The notes: generated from the letters alone by a model not told the origin. A DNA stretch of 64,000 nucleotides from Marinomonas colpomeniae (GCF_014803385.1 NZ_JACYFC010000001.1:62001-126000); one strand, 5' to 3'; numbered from the stretch's first letter, positions 7,876 through 18,542 are shown. Translations and numbers: made by a program.

Positions 7876-9366
7876 TTAATGCACTTTGGTTTCTAAATAT
7901 TTTTCGAGCTCAGTAACTTCTGCTTCTGTAAACTCGAGCCCTAACTTACTACGACGCCATAAAATGTCTTCTGCTGAACGAGCCCATTCATGCTCAATTA
8001 AATAATCGATCTCCACTTGATATAAATGGTTGCCAAAGTTCTGTCCAAGTTCTTTTGCCGAGCGAATGTTGTTGAGCAAAGTGTGGGTAAGTGTGCCATA
8101 GCTATTTGCAAAACGATGCGCTAGGTGAGCCCCAATGAAAGGGTAGTCTTGTTGAAGTTTCATTGTAAAAGCATCCAGTGGCATGTCTAAATTTCCGCCT
8201 GGTAATGGTTTACTATGAGTCCAAGCTGGGCTTAAATTGTCAAAGTAAGGCTCGAGTTTGCGCATCGCAGACAAGGCCAATTTACGATAGGTAGTAATTT
8301 TCCCGCCAAAAATACTAAGTAATGGCGCTTGGTCATTTTGGTCATCTAGATGCAGTGTGTAGTCGCGAGTAACAGCAGAAGGGTCTGATGACTCATCTTC
8401 TAGTAATGGACGGACGCCAGAATAGCTCCAGACTACATCATCTGGAGAAAGCGTTTTTTTGAAATGATCATTAGCGACGGCAAGAATGTATTGAGTTTCC
8501 TCTTCGCTAATTGCGACCTCATTCGGGTCTCCTTTATATTCAACATCCGTTGTCCCTAATAAGGTGTAGTTCTCACGGTATGGGATTGCAAAAACAATGC
8601 GCTTATCCGTGTTTTGCATAATGAACGCATTCGAATGCTGATGAATCTTAGGTACCACAATGTGACTGCCTTTGATCATACGGATACCGTAAGGGGCTTT
8701 TTGTTCTAACTTAGTTTCAATAAATGAAGATACCCAAGGCCCAGCGGCATTCACTAATGCTTTTGCTGTGATATTGTGAATTTCCTTGGTGACTTGATCT
8801 TCTAAAGCTATATGCCACTGATTTTCTACTCTTTTAGCAGAAGTACAGCGCGTTCGAGCAAATATCGAAGCACCGTTTTCCTGTGCGCTCAAGGCGTTAG
8901 TAACTACTAAACGAGCATCATCAACCCAGCAATCGGAATATTCAAAACCTTTGGTAATATCCGCTTTTAGTGGACTATCTGTACCGTACTTTACACCCTT
9001 TGAGCCTAACAAGGTTTCACGTTTGCCTAAGTTGTCATATAAAAATAGACCAATGCGAATAAGCCAAGCAGGACGCAAATGCGGTCTATGTGGCATTTGA
9101 AAGCGCATAGGTGTGACAAGGTGAGGGGCAATTTTGAGTAGAACCTCACGCTCTGTTAAGGCTTCTTTTACTAGGCGAAATTCGTAATGCTCTAAATAGC
9201 GTAGGCCGCCATGAATTAATTTACTGCTCGATGATGATGTGGCGTGAGCAAGATCTCCCATTTCACAAAGGCCAACACTTAGGCCTCGTCCTGCTGCATC
9301 CGCTGCAATGCCAGTGCCGTTGATTCCACCGCCAACAACAAATAGGTCAAAATGGGAGTTATTCAT
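7876..9366 (-). CDS. glpD: Aerobic glycerol-3-phosphate dehydrogenase
   Basis: FAD-dependent membrane-associated enzyme oxidising sn-glycerol-3-phosphate to dihydroxyacetone phosphate and passing electrons to quinone. The FAD-binding VVGGGINGTG begins near residue 10, and the family's SSSSKLIHGGLRYLE segment and GGKITTYRKLA near residue 360 are present. The 496-aa length fits GlpD (about 500). ATG 9366 is chosen because GAGG precedes it by 6-7 nt; the frame extends upstream to 9438, but that stretch contains the operator repeats. Tandem GlpR-like sites lie just upstream, and glpR is the next gene. Confidence 0.95.
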   Translation of the reverse strand: MNNSHFDLFVVGGGINGTGIAADAAGRGLSVGLCEMGDLAHATSSSSSKLIHGGLRYLEHYEFRLVKEALTEREVLLKIAPHLVTPMRFQMPHRPHLRPAWLIRIGLFLYDNLGKRETLLGSKGVKYGTDSPLKADITKGFEYSDCWVDDARLVVTNALSAQENGASIFARTRCTSAKRVENQWHIALEDQVTKEIHNITAKALVNAAGPWVSSFIETKLEQKAPYGIRMIKGSHIVVPKIHQHSNAFIMQNTDKRIVFAIPYRENYTLLGTTDVEYKGDPNEVAISEEETQYILAVANDHFKKTLSPDDVVWSYSGVRPLLEDESSDPSAVTRDYTLHLDDQNDQAPLLSIFGGKITTYRKLALSAMRKLEPYFDNLSPAWTHSKPLPGGNLDMPLDAFTMKLQQDYPFIGAHLAHRFANSYGTLTHTLLNNIRSAKELGQNFGNHLYQVEIDYLIEHEWARSAEDILWRRSKLGLEFTEAEVTELEKYLETKVH

Positions 9367-9396
9367 GTGAAGCCTCATGATTAAAATGCAAAGTTT

Positions 9397-9436
9397 AATG
9401 TTCGAAAGTGAAAATTTATGTTCGATACTAAACCTC
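9397..9436 (-). promoter_or_regulatory. Two adjacent GlpR-like operators before glpD
   Basis: Two back-to-back 20-bp sites, 9397-9416 and 9417-9436, each begin with the ATGTTCG half-site of the E. coli GlpR operator at identical spacing; the second half-sites are weaker. They start 31 nt before the glpD ATG, where binding would block transcription or the leader. A related site precedes glpK. Confidence 0.7.
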
Positions 9437-9605
9437 AATGAGGGTCATGACAAGATTACATTGTGAAATTTTGATGAAATTAAACGGTACTGAACAATAA
9501 AAAAATTCAGAACTGATAAACCGTAGGTTATTTAGAAAAATAACGTTAAAAATACTTTTACGTTTAAAGCCATGTAAATGTATTGAATGATATAAAAGGG
9601 TCAGA

Positions 9606-10391
9606 CTACTTAGAGGTAGACAGCTTAGGGGTACAAAGTTCGAGTCGCACCTTGTGTTCTTTCATTAATGCATTGATGGCCTTTGGTGGTTGCTCATCTG
9701 TAAAAAGTCTATCAACTTGGGTGATATTTCCTAATCGCACTACCGCATTGCGGCCAAATTTTCCGCTGTCTGCTGCTAAAAAAACCGTACGGGAGTTAGA
9801 AATTATGCTTTGGGCAACGCGTACTTCCTGATAATCGTAATCAAGTAAAGAGCCATCGTTTGGATCAATACCACTGATACCAACAATGCCAAAATCCACT
9901 CTAAATTGATTAATGAAGTCGATAGTTGCTTCCCCCATTACACCACCATCACGAGAGCGAACGGTTCCTCCAGCGATAATAACAGTGAAGTCTTCTTTTC
10001 CACTCAATATAGCAGCTACATTGAGGTTGTTAGTAATGACCTGTAAACCTTGATGATTCAAAAGGGCACGAGCAACGGTTTCTGTGGTGGTACCAATATT
10101 AATAAATAAAGAGGCATTGTTGGGTATCTCGGCTGCTATACGTTTGGCTATTTGTTCTTTTGCTGGTAGCTGCAAGATTTGTCGAGCCGCGTAAGCTACA
10201 TTTGTCGTGCTTGAATCGTAACTGGCTCCCCCATGATGTCGACGAATTTTATCTGCTTTCGCCAGTTCATTAATATCTCGGCGAATGGTTTGAGGTGTGA
10301 CGGAGAATTTACCAGCCAGTTCATCGATCGTCACATAGCCCTGTTCTTTTACGATAGCGACAATCTTATCTTGGCGAGAAAGTTGGCTCAT
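9606..10391 (-). CDS. glpR: Glycerol-3-phosphate regulon repressor (DeoR family)
   Basis: Repressor of glycerol catabolism that releases DNA when glycerol-3-phosphate binds; 261 aa. The DeoR-type winged helix-turn-helix is at 6-60 ([14 protein letters not shown] recognition region, then HHGGA). The sugar-phosphate sensor domain follows, with [10 protein letters not shown] and the late [11 protein letters not shown] segment. AAGGAG precedes ATG 10391. It lies between glpD (same strand, 239 nt downstream) and the divergent glpK. GlpR-like operators on both sides support the assignment over other DeoR regulators. Confidence 0.9.
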   Translation of the reverse strand: MSQLSRQDKIVAIVKEQGYVTIDELAGKFSVTPQTIRRDINELAKADKIRRHHGGASYDSSTTNVAYAARQILQLPAKEQIAKRIAAEIPNNASLFINIGTTTETVARALLNHQGLQVITNNLNVAAILSGKEDFTVIIAGGTVRSRDGGVMGEATIDFINQFRVDFGIVGISGIDPNDGSLLDYDYQEVRVAQSIISNSRTVFLAADSGKFGRNAVVRLGNITQVDRLFTDEQPPKAINALMKEHKVRLELCTPKLSTSK

Positions 10392-10456
10392 ATTTTTTAT
10401 TCTCCTTAAAAAAGGTTACTGCTTGCTAAGTGAGTATGCATTGGTTTTTAATAAGG

Positions 10457-10476
10457 TATATTCGTATTTGAATATT
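10457..10476. promoter_or_regulatory. GlpR-like operator between glpR and glpK
   Basis: Imperfect 20-bp inverted repeat with half-sites ATATTCG and TGAATAT at the spacing of a GlpR operator. A further TATGTTCA half-site follows at 10477-10484. It sits between divergent starts, where it could control glpK and autoregulate glpR. Confidence 0.6.
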
Positions 10477-10550
10477 TATGTTCAAAAAACAAAACAAAAA
10501 CAATAAATCATTCACTTTTTGAGTGGTTGTGATTTCAAAGAGAATTCACC

Positions 10551-12035
10551 ATGACCCATTATATTCTTGCTATTGACCAAGGTACTACCAGTTCACGTGC
10601 TATTTTATTTGATGAGAAAGGCACGCGTGTCAGCCAGTCTCAGCAAGAGTTTCCTCAAATTTTTCCGGATGATGGCTGGGTAGAGCATGATCCTGAAGAT
10701 ATTTGGTCGTCGACTTTATCGGTTTGTCGTTCTGTTCTCAAGGATACAGGGATAGATGCGCAGGCGATAGCAACCATAGGCATCACAAATCAACGTGAAA
10801 CAACCATTCTTTGGGATACTGAAACAAGTGAGCCTGTTTATAATGCTATCGTTTGGCAAGATCGTCGTACGAGTGAATTCTGCCAAGCATTAAGCAATCA
10901 AGGTTTAGGTGAGAAGGTTCAAGAGAAAACAGGTTTATTGATTGATCCATACTTTTCAGCGACCAAAATCCGTTGGGTATTAGACAATGTTGATGGCGCG
11001 GCGGAAAAGGCAAAAGCAGGGCGTTTGGCATTTGGCACAGTAGACAGTTTCTTATTGTGGCGTTTGACCAATGGTAAGTCTCATAAAACTGATGCGACTA
11101 ATGCCGCTCGAACCATGGCCTTTAATATTCATACTCAAGAGTGGGATAAAGAGCTGATCGATATTTTAGGTATTGGCGATGTTCTCTTTCCTGAGGTGAT
11201 GGATTGCAGTGCAGATTTTGGGGTGATCGATGTCTCTTGGCTAGGCGCTGAAATTCCTGTGAATGGTATCGCTGGTGACCAGCAGTCTGCCTTAGTTGGG
11301 CAAGCTTGCTTCACGCCTGGAATGGTAAAAAGTACTTATGGTACAGGCTGTTTTCTAATTTTAAATACCGGTGATATAGCTATTCGTTCAGAGCATAAGC
11401 TGCTAACAACAGTAGGCTACCGATTAAATGGTAAAGTTACTTACGCTTTAGAGGGTAGTATTTTTGTTGCTGGCGCTGCTATTCAATGGCTGCGTGATGG
11501 TTTGAAGCTTTTTTCAGACGCTAAAGAGACTCAAAGCTTAGCTAAACAAGCATTGAATGATGACTCTGTTTATCTTGTGCCTGCTTTTACAGGTTTGGGT
11601 GCGCCGTATTGGGATCCAGATGCACGCGGTGCCATGATTGGTTTAACGCGAGATACGAGCGTAGCCGATATTGTAAGTGCTGGTTTGCGCTCTGTTTGCT
11701 ATCAAACGAAAGACTTAGTAGGTGCCATGGCTCAGGATGGCGCTACGTTTAGCACACTACGTGTTGACGGAGGCATGGTTATGAACGATGTTATGGTGCA
11801 GTTCTTGAGTGACTTGTTAGAAATTACAGTTGAACGTCCTTGTGTCACTGAAACAACCGCGCTTGGTGCTGCTTTCTTAGCTGGTTTGCATGTTGGTATT
11901 TATAAATCTTTGGATGATGTGACTGATTTGTGGCAAGCCGATAAATGTTTCGAACCTGCTATGGAGAAAGGCACGGGAGACAAGTTATACCGAGGTTGGC
12001 AAAAAGCAGTAGACCGTGTTCGAACAAAAGATTAG
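10551..12035 (+). CDS. glpK: Glycerol kinase
   Basis: FGGY-family kinase phosphorylating glycerol to sn-glycerol-3-phosphate with ATP in the cytoplasm; 494 aa, normal length. The N-terminal phosphate loop [12 protein letters not shown] and TNQRETT are clear. [18 protein letters not shown] and the C-terminal [13 protein letters not shown] segment of glycerol kinases also are present. AGAG before ATG 10551 serves as ribosome-binding site. It is transcribed divergently from glpR across a GlpR-like operator. There is no glpF facilitator gene beside it, unlike many glp operons. Confidence 0.96.
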   Translation: MTHYILAIDQGTTSSRAILFDEKGTRVSQSQQEFPQIFPDDGWVEHDPEDIWSSTLSVCRSVLKDTGIDAQAIATIGITNQRETTILWDTETSEPVYNAIVWQDRRTSEFCQALSNQGLGEKVQEKTGLLIDPYFSATKIRWVLDNVDGAAEKAKAGRLAFGTVDSFLLWRLTNGKSHKTDATNAARTMAFNIHTQEWDKELIDILGIGDVLFPEVMDCSADFGVIDVSWLGAEIPVNGIAGDQQSALVGQACFTPGMVKSTYGTGCFLILNTGDIAIRSEHKLLTTVGYRLNGKVTYALEGSIFVAGAAIQWLRDGLKLFSDAKETQSLAKQALNDDSVYLVPAFTGLGAPYWDPDARGAMIGLTRDTSVADIVSAGLRSVCYQTKDLVGAMAQDGATFSTLRVDGGMVMNDVMVQFLSDLLEITVERPCVTETTALGAAFLAGLHVGIYKSLDDVTDLWQADKCFEPAMEKGTGDKLYRGWQKAVDRVRTKD

Positions 12036-12128
12036 TTCTGTTTACGTTTTTACACATGCCATTTCTTGTGTACTTGGTTAATTATCGCTAAATTTACTGT
12101 AAGTATTTTACAAAAAAAGGTTTTAACA

Positions 12129-12416
12129 ATGTCTAAACAGTTTGCCGAAGTGCAACAAGATGATTTTATGAAGTTTGGTGGCGAACGCCCTAGCTATTTA
12201 GAAATCGAAGATGCCTTGATGGCGCTAGGTGGTCATGGCGTTAATGGGAACAACTTTAAAAACGAAATGGTTAAGCTTGCAGGCTGGACTGGTGGTGCGT
12301 TGACGACGTATGCACAACGAGCTGCGGTGGCTCAGGCTGCATTTAACAAAATTCGTGAAACACTTCCTAAAGCCAAATCAGACGATGAATTAAGAGCATT
12401 GCTTAAAGCATCTTAA
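12129..12416 (+). CDS. Small hypothetical protein
   Basis: A 95-aa, mostly helical, soluble protein I cannot assign. ATG 12129 follows AAGG at 12117-12120. The sequence has a Gly/Asn-rich centre (ALGGHGVNGNNF) between two charged helical stretches and no cysteine, signal peptide or membrane segment. An excellent terminator follows at once, so it is a real short transcript or the tail of the glpK unit 93 nt upstream. Confidence 0.65.
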   Translation: MSKQFAEVQQDDFMKFGGERPSYLEIEDALMALGGHGVNGNNFKNEMVKLAGWTGGALTTYAQRAAVAQAAFNKIRETLPKAKSDDELRALLKAS

Positions 12417-12440
12417 TTGATTGTCAGTGGATTGTATTTT

Positions 12441-12480
12441 AAAAAAGGGAGAAACGACTTTGATCGTTTCTCCCTTTTTT
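12441..12480. terminator. Strong bidirectional terminator
   Basis: Perfect 17-bp stem (12441-12457 with 12464-12480), 6-nt loop, A-run on the left and T-run on the right. It lies between the plus-strand small protein and the minus-strand DUF501 gene. Confidence 0.93.
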
Positions 12481-12499
12481 TGATGTCTAGTTGATTGCT

Positions 12500-13015
12500 T
12501 TACTCTGCGTCAGCGACGGCTCTTACACCGTATTCTTCATCTAATATACGGCCAATCGCATTATTACCAGCAAGATGATGCGCATATTGCATGTGTAGGC
12601 ATCGAACTTGATCCCAGTTGGCTATCCCACCAATACCTAGCTTATGAAATAAAGGTTTAAACCCTTTTTCTTCAATAATTGCTTTGTGTTCATCACTCAT
12701 TACTTCCCAGCGACGTGCGATGTAGTCTCGATGAGAGGCGTGATGCGCTTCTCTTAATGTCTCATCGTCTTTAATGCGTTGTTCTAGTTCTTTAACAACG
12801 CCTTGGCTTTCGATTCTAGCGAGTGCTTTATCTATCGCTTTACTTGAAAGCCAATAAACGGTTGGAAACGGTTGGTCAAATACCCAGGTTTCCATTTCTA
12901 GGACTTGTGGCGTGCCATTAGGTGAATAATGCGCAATAGCATTTATGCCAGTTGGAGCACGCTTTAATTGCATTGTGATTATGTCTATATCACGTTGGGA
13001 AAGTGGTTTTTTCAT
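12500..13015 (-). CDS. DUF501 domain-containing protein
   Basis: A 171-aa protein matching the DUF501 family. Diagnostic stretches are FPTVYWLSSK near residue 50, the GIGGIANWDQVRCLHMQYAH block near 125-145 and a following HHLAGNN. The conserved Cys-Leu-His suggests a metal or active site, but the function of the family is unknown. Single gene, convergent with the small protein gene. Confidence 0.85.
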   Translation of the reverse strand: MKKPLSQRDIDIITMQLKRAPTGINAIAHYSPNGTPQVLEMETWVFDQPFPTVYWLSSKAIDKALARIESQGVVKELEQRIKDDETLREAHHASHRDYIARRWEVMSDEHKAIIEEKGFKPLFHKLGIGGIANWDQVRCLHMQYAHHLAGNNAIGRILDEEYGVRAVADAE

Positions 13016-13147
13016 GATGTCTTATTTTTTAAAGAATGATGGGTGGCTTTTATAAGGTGTAATTTTATACGGTTATGTCTATAAAGCTATTTTTTGGTGT
13101 GTTTTTTTGGATTTAGTTTTGCAGTAAGGATGTTTGGAAATCTGTGT

Positions 13148-13558
13148 TTATATGGTGAATGCTGGGAAGTTGGCTGCAAATTTCTGTATCCATTCTGCGG
13201 CGGCTTCATTATAGTTAAGTCGGCGACCTTCTATTTTGGCTTGACGTCGATAATGCTCTATCTGGGATAGTTGCTCAATCATGCGGACACAGTAACATTC
13301 TTCAGTAGAAGGGAATTCAATCGCGATTCGATAGCCATCTGTTTCTTGGTCACACCAAACAACACGTCCAGAGACGCAAAAGTTTGGGTCTATCTCTTCT
13401 AATGTAATTCTTACCGAGCGTCCATTATCAAATGGACGAGAGGTGAAGGATGTAATACCGACAAACCCAGCTCTTTCTTCATTAACATGAGGAAAGGACT
13501 GATCTTCTATTAGCGTAATATCTAATGGAAGGTCTCTCGGATGTGCAACAAATTCCAT
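13148..13558 (-). CDS. PilZ-like domain protein
   Basis: A 136-aa protein whose residues 28-85 read like a PilZ beta-barrel (GFVGITSFTSRPFDNG, then CVSGRVVWCDQ and YRIAIEF). PilZ domains bind cyclic di-GMP. The canonical N-terminal RxxxR is not intact here (only HPRDLP is visible) and the D/NxSxxG is replaced by ERAGFVG, so nucleotide binding is doubtful. A charged C-terminal helix follows. No partner is adjacent; a GGDEF-EAL protein lies 21 kb away. Confidence 0.65.
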   Translation of the reverse strand: MEFVAHPRDLPLDITLIEDQSFPHVNEERAGFVGITSFTSRPFDNGRSVRITLEEIDPNFCVSGRVVWCDQETDGYRIAIEFPSTEECYCVRMIEQLSQIEHYRRQAKIEGRRLNYNEAAAEWIQKFAANFPAFTI

Positions 13559-13727
13559 CGCAACAAGCCAGCTACTGTTTCAGATAGTTAAGTTATCGGC
13601 CAATAAGGCAGAGTGTTTAAAAAAGAATGCGAATTGTACGCTTTTTGCTCTAGCTGTACAGACGGATTTTAAAATGCGAGAGTATAAAATCATAACTTTT
13701 ACTTATATAGGCGCTGAATCGAATTTG

Positions 13728-15146
13728 TTAATTAATATTTATTTGTTGTTGGCAGAGTTCGCCTAACGTTTTTAGCGCTGAATCCGTTCTGTTATCCCAG
13801 TCTAGAGCATAGTTCAGTCTAAAGTGATGACTGAATTGGGGTGTTAAACTAAAGGCTAGTCCAGGTAGTAATCCAATGCCACTTTCTAGTGCTTGAGCTT
13901 GTAATATCATTGAATCTACAGTGTTTGGTAGCGTGATCCAAAGTAAGAAGCCACCTTTAGGTATTGAAACCTCTGTTCCTTCAGGGAAGTGCTTCATGAT
14001 TAATCCCTGACAGCGAAGTAAATTTTCTTGGTAGGCCGATCGAGTTTTTCGTAAATGACGGTCATAAGCGCCATTCTCTAAAAAATTAGCAATGGCGGTT
14101 TGCGTCAGTGTCGGTATGCCAAGAGACTGTACATAGGCATAATGTTCTATTTGAGCTTGGAACTTACCTCCTACAATCCACCCAATACGAAACCCAGGTG
14201 CAATACTTTTTGAGAATGAGCTGCAATAAATGATACTGTCATTTTTATCGTCAGCTTTTAGTGCTCTTTCACGTTTATCTGAATAGCTTAGTTCGCCGTA
14301 AACGTCGTCTTCAATGAGCGTAAAATCGTGTTCAATTGCTTGTTTGATAAGCTGTTGTCTTGCTTGATTGTCAAGTGTTGCGCCGGTTGGGTTTTGGCTA
14401 TTTGGTGTTACTACACAGGCTTTGATATTCCAGTTTTCTGCCGTACTTTCGAGTAAATCTAAATCAATGCCTGTTTGTACCGAACAAGGTATTTCAATAG
14501 CTTTTAGGTTCAGTACTTCTATTGCTTGTAATACGCCGTGGTAAGTGGGGCTTTCAATGGCGACAGTATCTCCAGGTTCTGTCACGGCTTGCAGTGCAAG
14601 CATTAACGCATTTTGACAGCCTAGGGTGATTGTAATGTCGTCTGGTTGAAGTTGGCAGCTACTGTCTAGCATTCGAATAGCAATTTGACGTCGTAGGCTG
14701 AGTGATCCAGGTGTGAATTCATAAGCAGCACACATTTCTGGTTCTAAACGCATTAAGCGACCAACTGAACGCTGTAATTGTCGGATAGGAAGATATTGGC
14801 TTTTAGGAATGGCTGCGCCAAATTGAATAATGCTCTCGTCTTGCGAGGCATGTAATAAACAATTTAATAGGGTCTGTGTGGTGCTACCGTTTTGAGATGG
14901 TACAGTTTTGGTTAGATTTTCTGGTTGTAATTGGGTGTTCTGTACAAAATAGCCTTTCTGCGGGCGTGCTTTAATAACACCTCTATCTTCTAAGAGGCTA
15001 TAAGCTTGAAGTACGGTTGCAACACTGACTTCCATTTGTTTACTGGATTTTCTGACTGAAGGGATTTTTGCTCCAGGTAAAAAAATACCTTCATGAACTT
15101 GATGTTCAATTTTGTTGGCAATTTTTTCGTAGAGAGGAAAGTCCAT
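13728..15146 (-). CDS. MocR-type regulator (GntR HTH fused to aminotransferase)
   Basis: A 472-aa PLP-dependent regulator. A GntR winged helix occupies residues 1-75 (PLYEKIANKIEHQ start, IPSVRKSSKQMEVSVATV recognition region). An aminotransferase class I/II domain follows from about 105 to the end. The Schiff-base lysine lies in SFSKSIAPGFRIGW, and TPNSQNPTGAT and EDDVYGEL are typical fold type I segments. Regulated genes are not identifiable from context. The frame extends to ATG 15179; 15146 is chosen because MDFPLYEK is the usual MocR start. Neither start has a strong ribosome-binding site. Confidence 0.88.
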   Translation of the reverse strand: MDFPLYEKIANKIEHQVHEGIFLPGAKIPSVRKSSKQMEVSVATVLQAYSLLEDRGVIKARPQKGYFVQNTQLQPENLTKTVPSQNGSTTQTLLNCLLHASQDESIIQFGAAIPKSQYLPIRQLQRSVGRLMRLEPEMCAAYEFTPGSLSLRRQIAIRMLDSSCQLQPDDITITLGCQNALMLALQAVTEPGDTVAIESPTYHGVLQAIEVLNLKAIEIPCSVQTGIDLDLLESTAENWNIKACVVTPNSQNPTGATLDNQARQQLIKQAIEHDFTLIEDDVYGELSYSDKRERALKADDKNDSIIYCSSFSKSIAPGFRIGWIVGGKFQAQIEHYAYVQSLGIPTLTQTAIANFLENGAYDRHLRKTRSAYQENLLRCQGLIMKHFPEGTEVSIPKGGFLLWITLPNTVDSMILQAQALESGIGLLPGLAFSLTPQFSHHFRLNYALDWDNRTDSALKTLGELCQQQININ

Positions 15147-15398
15147 AAAATGTAAATCAAATATATAAAAATAGAGCATCAATCTACCAGATTGATGAAA
15201 TGAAATAAATCAATGTTAGCGTTGGAGTCAGCTAGTTAAGAAATAGGGCTGTGAACGTTTATTATTTAGAGCGTGTAATTTTCTGTAAACACAGTATTAT
15301 CGGTTCCTGTTTAAATGGTCAGTTTTATGTTGTTGTGTCTTATTTGGCATGATAGTTGTATCGAGAGTTTAAAGAAGCTAAAAATTTAGAGGTTAATT

Positions 15399-17375
15399 AT
15401 GTCGTTGTCTGTTATCCAAAGGATTCTGTTTGGTTTTAGTATTTTATTACTATTATTGCTAATGATTGCAGCTTCAGGTTTTGTAGGAATTAATAAAATC
15501 GAGGATAGATTAAATGTCGTTACAGGTAAAGTTGCGAATATTACATCTACCAGCAACCTTCTAAAAGAAGATTTAAGTTTAGCCAATGGTGCTGTTTTAC
15601 AGTATCTGTTGAGTAAGTCCCCGGATTCATTAACGAACTTATCTGAGGGCTTTGTTACATATAAGGACGATTTTATAAGTGTGTCAGGGCAATTAGGCTC
15701 TCAACTTGCAGGTCTTCCTGTGATGAAAAAAGCACTTCAGAATATTAATTTCGAAGTGGATACCTTTTTTGGCTACACAGATATGGCCTTTTCTAATCAT
15801 GAAAAAATGTTAGGTATGCAGGCCATTATTGCCAATGAAAAATTGGATTTAAAAGATGCAATTATTTTTACTTCTGAAGACTTATCAATCTTAGAAGAAG
15901 ATGGTGATGACTTTGAAGTTCAGTTTTCCGCGGCCTATATGCAAAACCAAATACAAAGCCTGCAGCTATCAGTAATCGATTATTTTGATTTGCATAGTTT
16001 AGAAAAAATGCAAGAACTGCGTGAAGTAATGGTCGCAACGATTGCAGGAATTAAAGGCAAGCAAACTTACTTAAATAACGAAGACATTGACGAGCTCGTT
16101 AGTGAAGTCGAAGCGGGTGTATTATCGGAAGATGGTGTTATCGCTAAACACTATGAGAATGTCCGTTTGGAACAAGAATCAGAAATATTAGCTAAGAATT
16201 TGTCAGACAGCATGAAGGTGGTCAGCACACATGTTGAAACATTGTTATCTGAAGCTAAATCAATGAGTGATATTGCAGCGGTAGAAGCAAGAGATGCGGC
16301 ATCATTGTCTACGTTAATTATAAGTACTGTATTAGTTACTTCTATTATCATTGCGATTCTTGTCGCCTTATGGGTAAGTCGCAGTATTCGACTCCCCTTG
16401 AAAGAAGTTATGAGTGTCTTAGGCAAAATATCCGATGGTGATTTTACTCAGCGCAGTAAAGTAACGACCAAAGACGAATTCGGTGAGTTATCTGCTTGGG
16501 TTAACGGACTAGTAACGAAACTTCAAAGTGTAATGAGTGAAATTGATCAAGCATCTAATGAGGTGTCGGGGTCTGCTGCCGGCAATGTTCGTTTGGCGGG
16601 AGAGTCTAAGCAATTAATGAGTGCTCAAAATGAGCGTACTACAGAAGTTGCTTCCTCAATGACTCAGATGGCAGCAACGGTTAACCAAGTGGCTCAAAGC
16701 TCTGAAATTATTTTGCATCAGATTCAAGGTGTCGATCAAAGAACTGCTCAAAACCGTGCACAGATGGATTCTAATATTCAAAAAATCGAGCATCTTCTTG
16801 TCCAACTTGAAGAGTCCACCGTGGTTGTTAATCAATTGGATGAACACTCGAAGAACATTGATCGTATTTTGGATGTTATTCAAGAGATTGCAGAGCAGAC
16901 GAATCTATTGGCACTTAATGCTGCTATTGAAGCCGCTCGGGCTGGTGAGCAAGGCCGAGGTTTCTCTGTTGTTGCAGATGAGGTTCGCACGCTAGCAAAT
17001 CGTACTCACAGCTCAACTGAAGAAATTCAAAATGTTATTGTGCAGTTGCAGCAAGGTGTTACGAAAACAGTTGGCAGCATGTCGGAAAGCCGAAAGAGTG
17101 CTCATTCAAGTGCGGAAGATACTCGTTTGGTCGGTTCATCATTGAGCGATTTACAAGGTGATATGGCTGAAATTCGTGATCTGAGTACACAAATTGCAAC
17201 GGCTGCGGAAGAGCAATCTGCTGTTGCACAAGAAATCAGACAAAATATTATTGAAATATCAGAAATGTCTGAGCAAGCTGCGAAAGGTTCAGATAAAAGT
17301 GAGAAAGACAGCGAAGGTTTATCACAACTGGCTTCTCATCAGAAAAAGCTTCTGAGTCAATTTAAAATTGTTTAA
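15399..17375 (+). CDS. Methyl-accepting chemotaxis protein
   Basis: A 658-aa transmembrane chemoreceptor. TM1 is at about 10-32, then a roughly 270-residue helical periplasmic sensor, TM2 at about 305-328, HAMP to about 382, and the cytoplasmic signalling domain. The hairpin tip ([20 protein letters not shown]) is fully conserved, so coupling to CheA/CheW is expected. The C-terminus ends LLSQFKIV with no CheR/CheB-tethering pentapeptide. The ligand cannot be inferred. Monocistronic, with an AGAGG ribosome-binding site. Confidence 0.93.
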   Translation: MSLSVIQRILFGFSILLLLLLMIAASGFVGINKIEDRLNVVTGKVANITSTSNLLKEDLSLANGAVLQYLLSKSPDSLTNLSEGFVTYKDDFISVSGQLGSQLAGLPVMKKALQNINFEVDTFFGYTDMAFSNHEKMLGMQAIIANEKLDLKDAIIFTSEDLSILEEDGDDFEVQFSAAYMQNQIQSLQLSVIDYFDLHSLEKMQELREVMVATIAGIKGKQTYLNNEDIDELVSEVEAGVLSEDGVIAKHYENVRLEQESEILAKNLSDSMKVVSTHVETLLSEAKSMSDIAAVEARDAASLSTLIISTVLVTSIIIAILVALWVSRSIRLPLKEVMSVLGKISDGDFTQRSKVTTKDEFGELSAWVNGLVTKLQSVMSEIDQASNEVSGSAAGNVRLAGESKQLMSAQNERTTEVASSMTQMAATVNQVAQSSEIILHQIQGVDQRTAQNRAQMDSNIQKIEHLLVQLEESTVVVNQLDEHSKNIDRILDVIQEIAEQTNLLALNAAIEAARAGEQGRGFSVVADEVRTLANRTHSSTEEIQNVIVQLQQGVTKTVGSMSESRKSAHSSAEDTRLVGSSLSDLQGDMAEIRDLSTQIATAAEEQSAVAQEIRQNIIEISEMSEQAAKGSDKSEKDSEGLSQLASHQKKLLSQFKIV

Positions 17376-17437
17376 TGGTTTTTCTTGGATGGGTTGCGTT
17401 AATATAAGCGCAACTTAATTCTCTGGAGATAAAGGCT

Positions 17438-17917
17438 ATGTCAATTCTTATTGGTGATATGTTACCTCATGGAACATTTCAAGTAATGGGAGAAGAAGGC
17501 CCTGAAACAATAGATGTCACGGAGTTTTTTTCAAGTAAAACCGTGCTGATGTTCGCTGTTCCTGGTGCATTTACACCAACATGCAGCGCGAGTCATCTAC
17601 CTGGATTTGTTGTTCATTACGATGCATTAAAAGAGAAAGGAATAGACGAAATTATTTGTCTTTCGGTGAATGATGTTTTTGTTATGAACGCTTGGGGTGA
17701 AGCGCATAATGCTGAAAAACTAATAATGGCGTCAGACGGTTTAGCCGAGTTCACTTGCTCTATGGGACTAGAGCTGGATATTTCTGCTGCTAAGATGGGT
17801 ATTCGTAGCCTTCGTTATGCCATGTTGGTTTCAAACGGAATCGTGCAGCAGCTTTGGTTAGAAGAGCCAGGTGAATATAAAGTAAGTTCTGCTGAATATG
17901 TATTATCTCAGTTGTAA
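17438..17917 (+). CDS. Peroxiredoxin, Prx5/AhpE-like type
   Basis: Thiol peroxidase of 159 aa reducing hydrogen peroxide and organic peroxides. The peroxidatic Cys49 sits in [16 protein letters not shown], the Prx5 signature. Ser-Val-Asn-Asp (residues 78-81) and the conserved Arg in GIRSLRYAM complete the active site. No C-terminal glutaredoxin domain is fused. The start follows a TGGAGA site. It is closed by a terminator and stands alone. A paralogue with the same active site lies at 28.6 kb. Confidence 0.92.
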   Translation: MSILIGDMLPHGTFQVMGEEGPETIDVTEFFSSKTVLMFAVPGAFTPTCSASHLPGFVVHYDALKEKGIDEIICLSVNDVFVMNAWGEAHNAEKLIMASDGLAEFTCSMGLELDISAAKMGIRSLRYAMLVSNGIVQQLWLEEPGEYKVSSAEYVLSQL

Positions 17918-17943
17918 TTTTTTAGAGGCTACTCGCTAATTTT

Positions 17944-17973
17944 AAAAAAAGCGCTCATTTGAGCGCTTTTTTT
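17944..17973 (+). terminator. Intrinsic terminator after peroxiredoxin
   Basis: GC-rich GCGCTC/GAGCGC stem (17951-17956 with 17961-17966) extended by A-T pairs, with a 4-nt loop and a run of seven T. Confidence 0.9.
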
Positions 17974-18075
17974 ATACGTCTATTTCTTGGGCTTTGAAAA
18001 TTTTACTGAGATGATTCATTTGATGGTAGGATTCAATCATGTTTATACAGTTTCAGTTTCGTAGGAAAAATAATT

Positions 18076-18528
18076 ATGTCTAGCATTATGGTATTGAATG
18101 GTCCTAACTTAAATTTACTTGGAACCCGCGAGCCAGAAACTTATGGTCATGAAACATTAGCCGATGTCGAAACAATGTGTCGAGATGCTGCTAAAACATT
18201 AGGCTATGACATCGATTTCCATCAGTCTAATCATGAAGGTGTGCTGATCGATTTAATTCATGAAGCTGGCCGACGAATAAAAGAGGGTGTGCTACTAGGC
18301 GTTGTCTTTAATCCTGGTGCCTACACACATACTTCCATTGCATTACATGATGCAATTAAAGGTGCAGATGTTTCTGTTATTGAAGTGCATATATCGAATG
18401 TTCATGCCCGTGAATCATTTCGTCACCACTCCTATATTTCATCTGTAGCAACTGGTGTTGTGGTTGGTATGGGGGTTCAAGGTTATGTTTTAGGGATCCA
18501 AGGTTTGGTTCATAAATTGAAAAATTAA
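18076..18528 (+). CDS. aroQ: 3-dehydroquinate dehydratase, type II
   Basis: Shikimate-pathway enzyme converting 3-dehydroquinate to 3-dehydroshikimate; 150 aa, as expected for the small dodecameric type II form. The active-site tyrosine is Tyr23 in [24 protein letters not shown] and [11 protein letters not shown] carry the conserved Asn, His and Arg. Unlike many gammaproteobacteria, accB and accC do not follow; a strong terminator closes the gene. Confidence 0.96.
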   Translation: MSSIMVLNGPNLNLLGTREPETYGHETLADVETMCRDAAKTLGYDIDFHQSNHEGVLIDLIHEAGRRIKEGVLLGVVFNPGAYTHTSIALHDAIKGADVSVIEVHISNVHARESFRHHSYISSVATGVVVGMGVQGYVLGIQGLVHKLKN

Positions 18529-18542
18529 ACCATGTCGATTTA

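Noticed and set aside
9367-9438. Longer GlpD start at 9438
   Set aside because: The extension runs through the GlpR operator repeats and lacks homology to GlpD; GAGG supports 9366.
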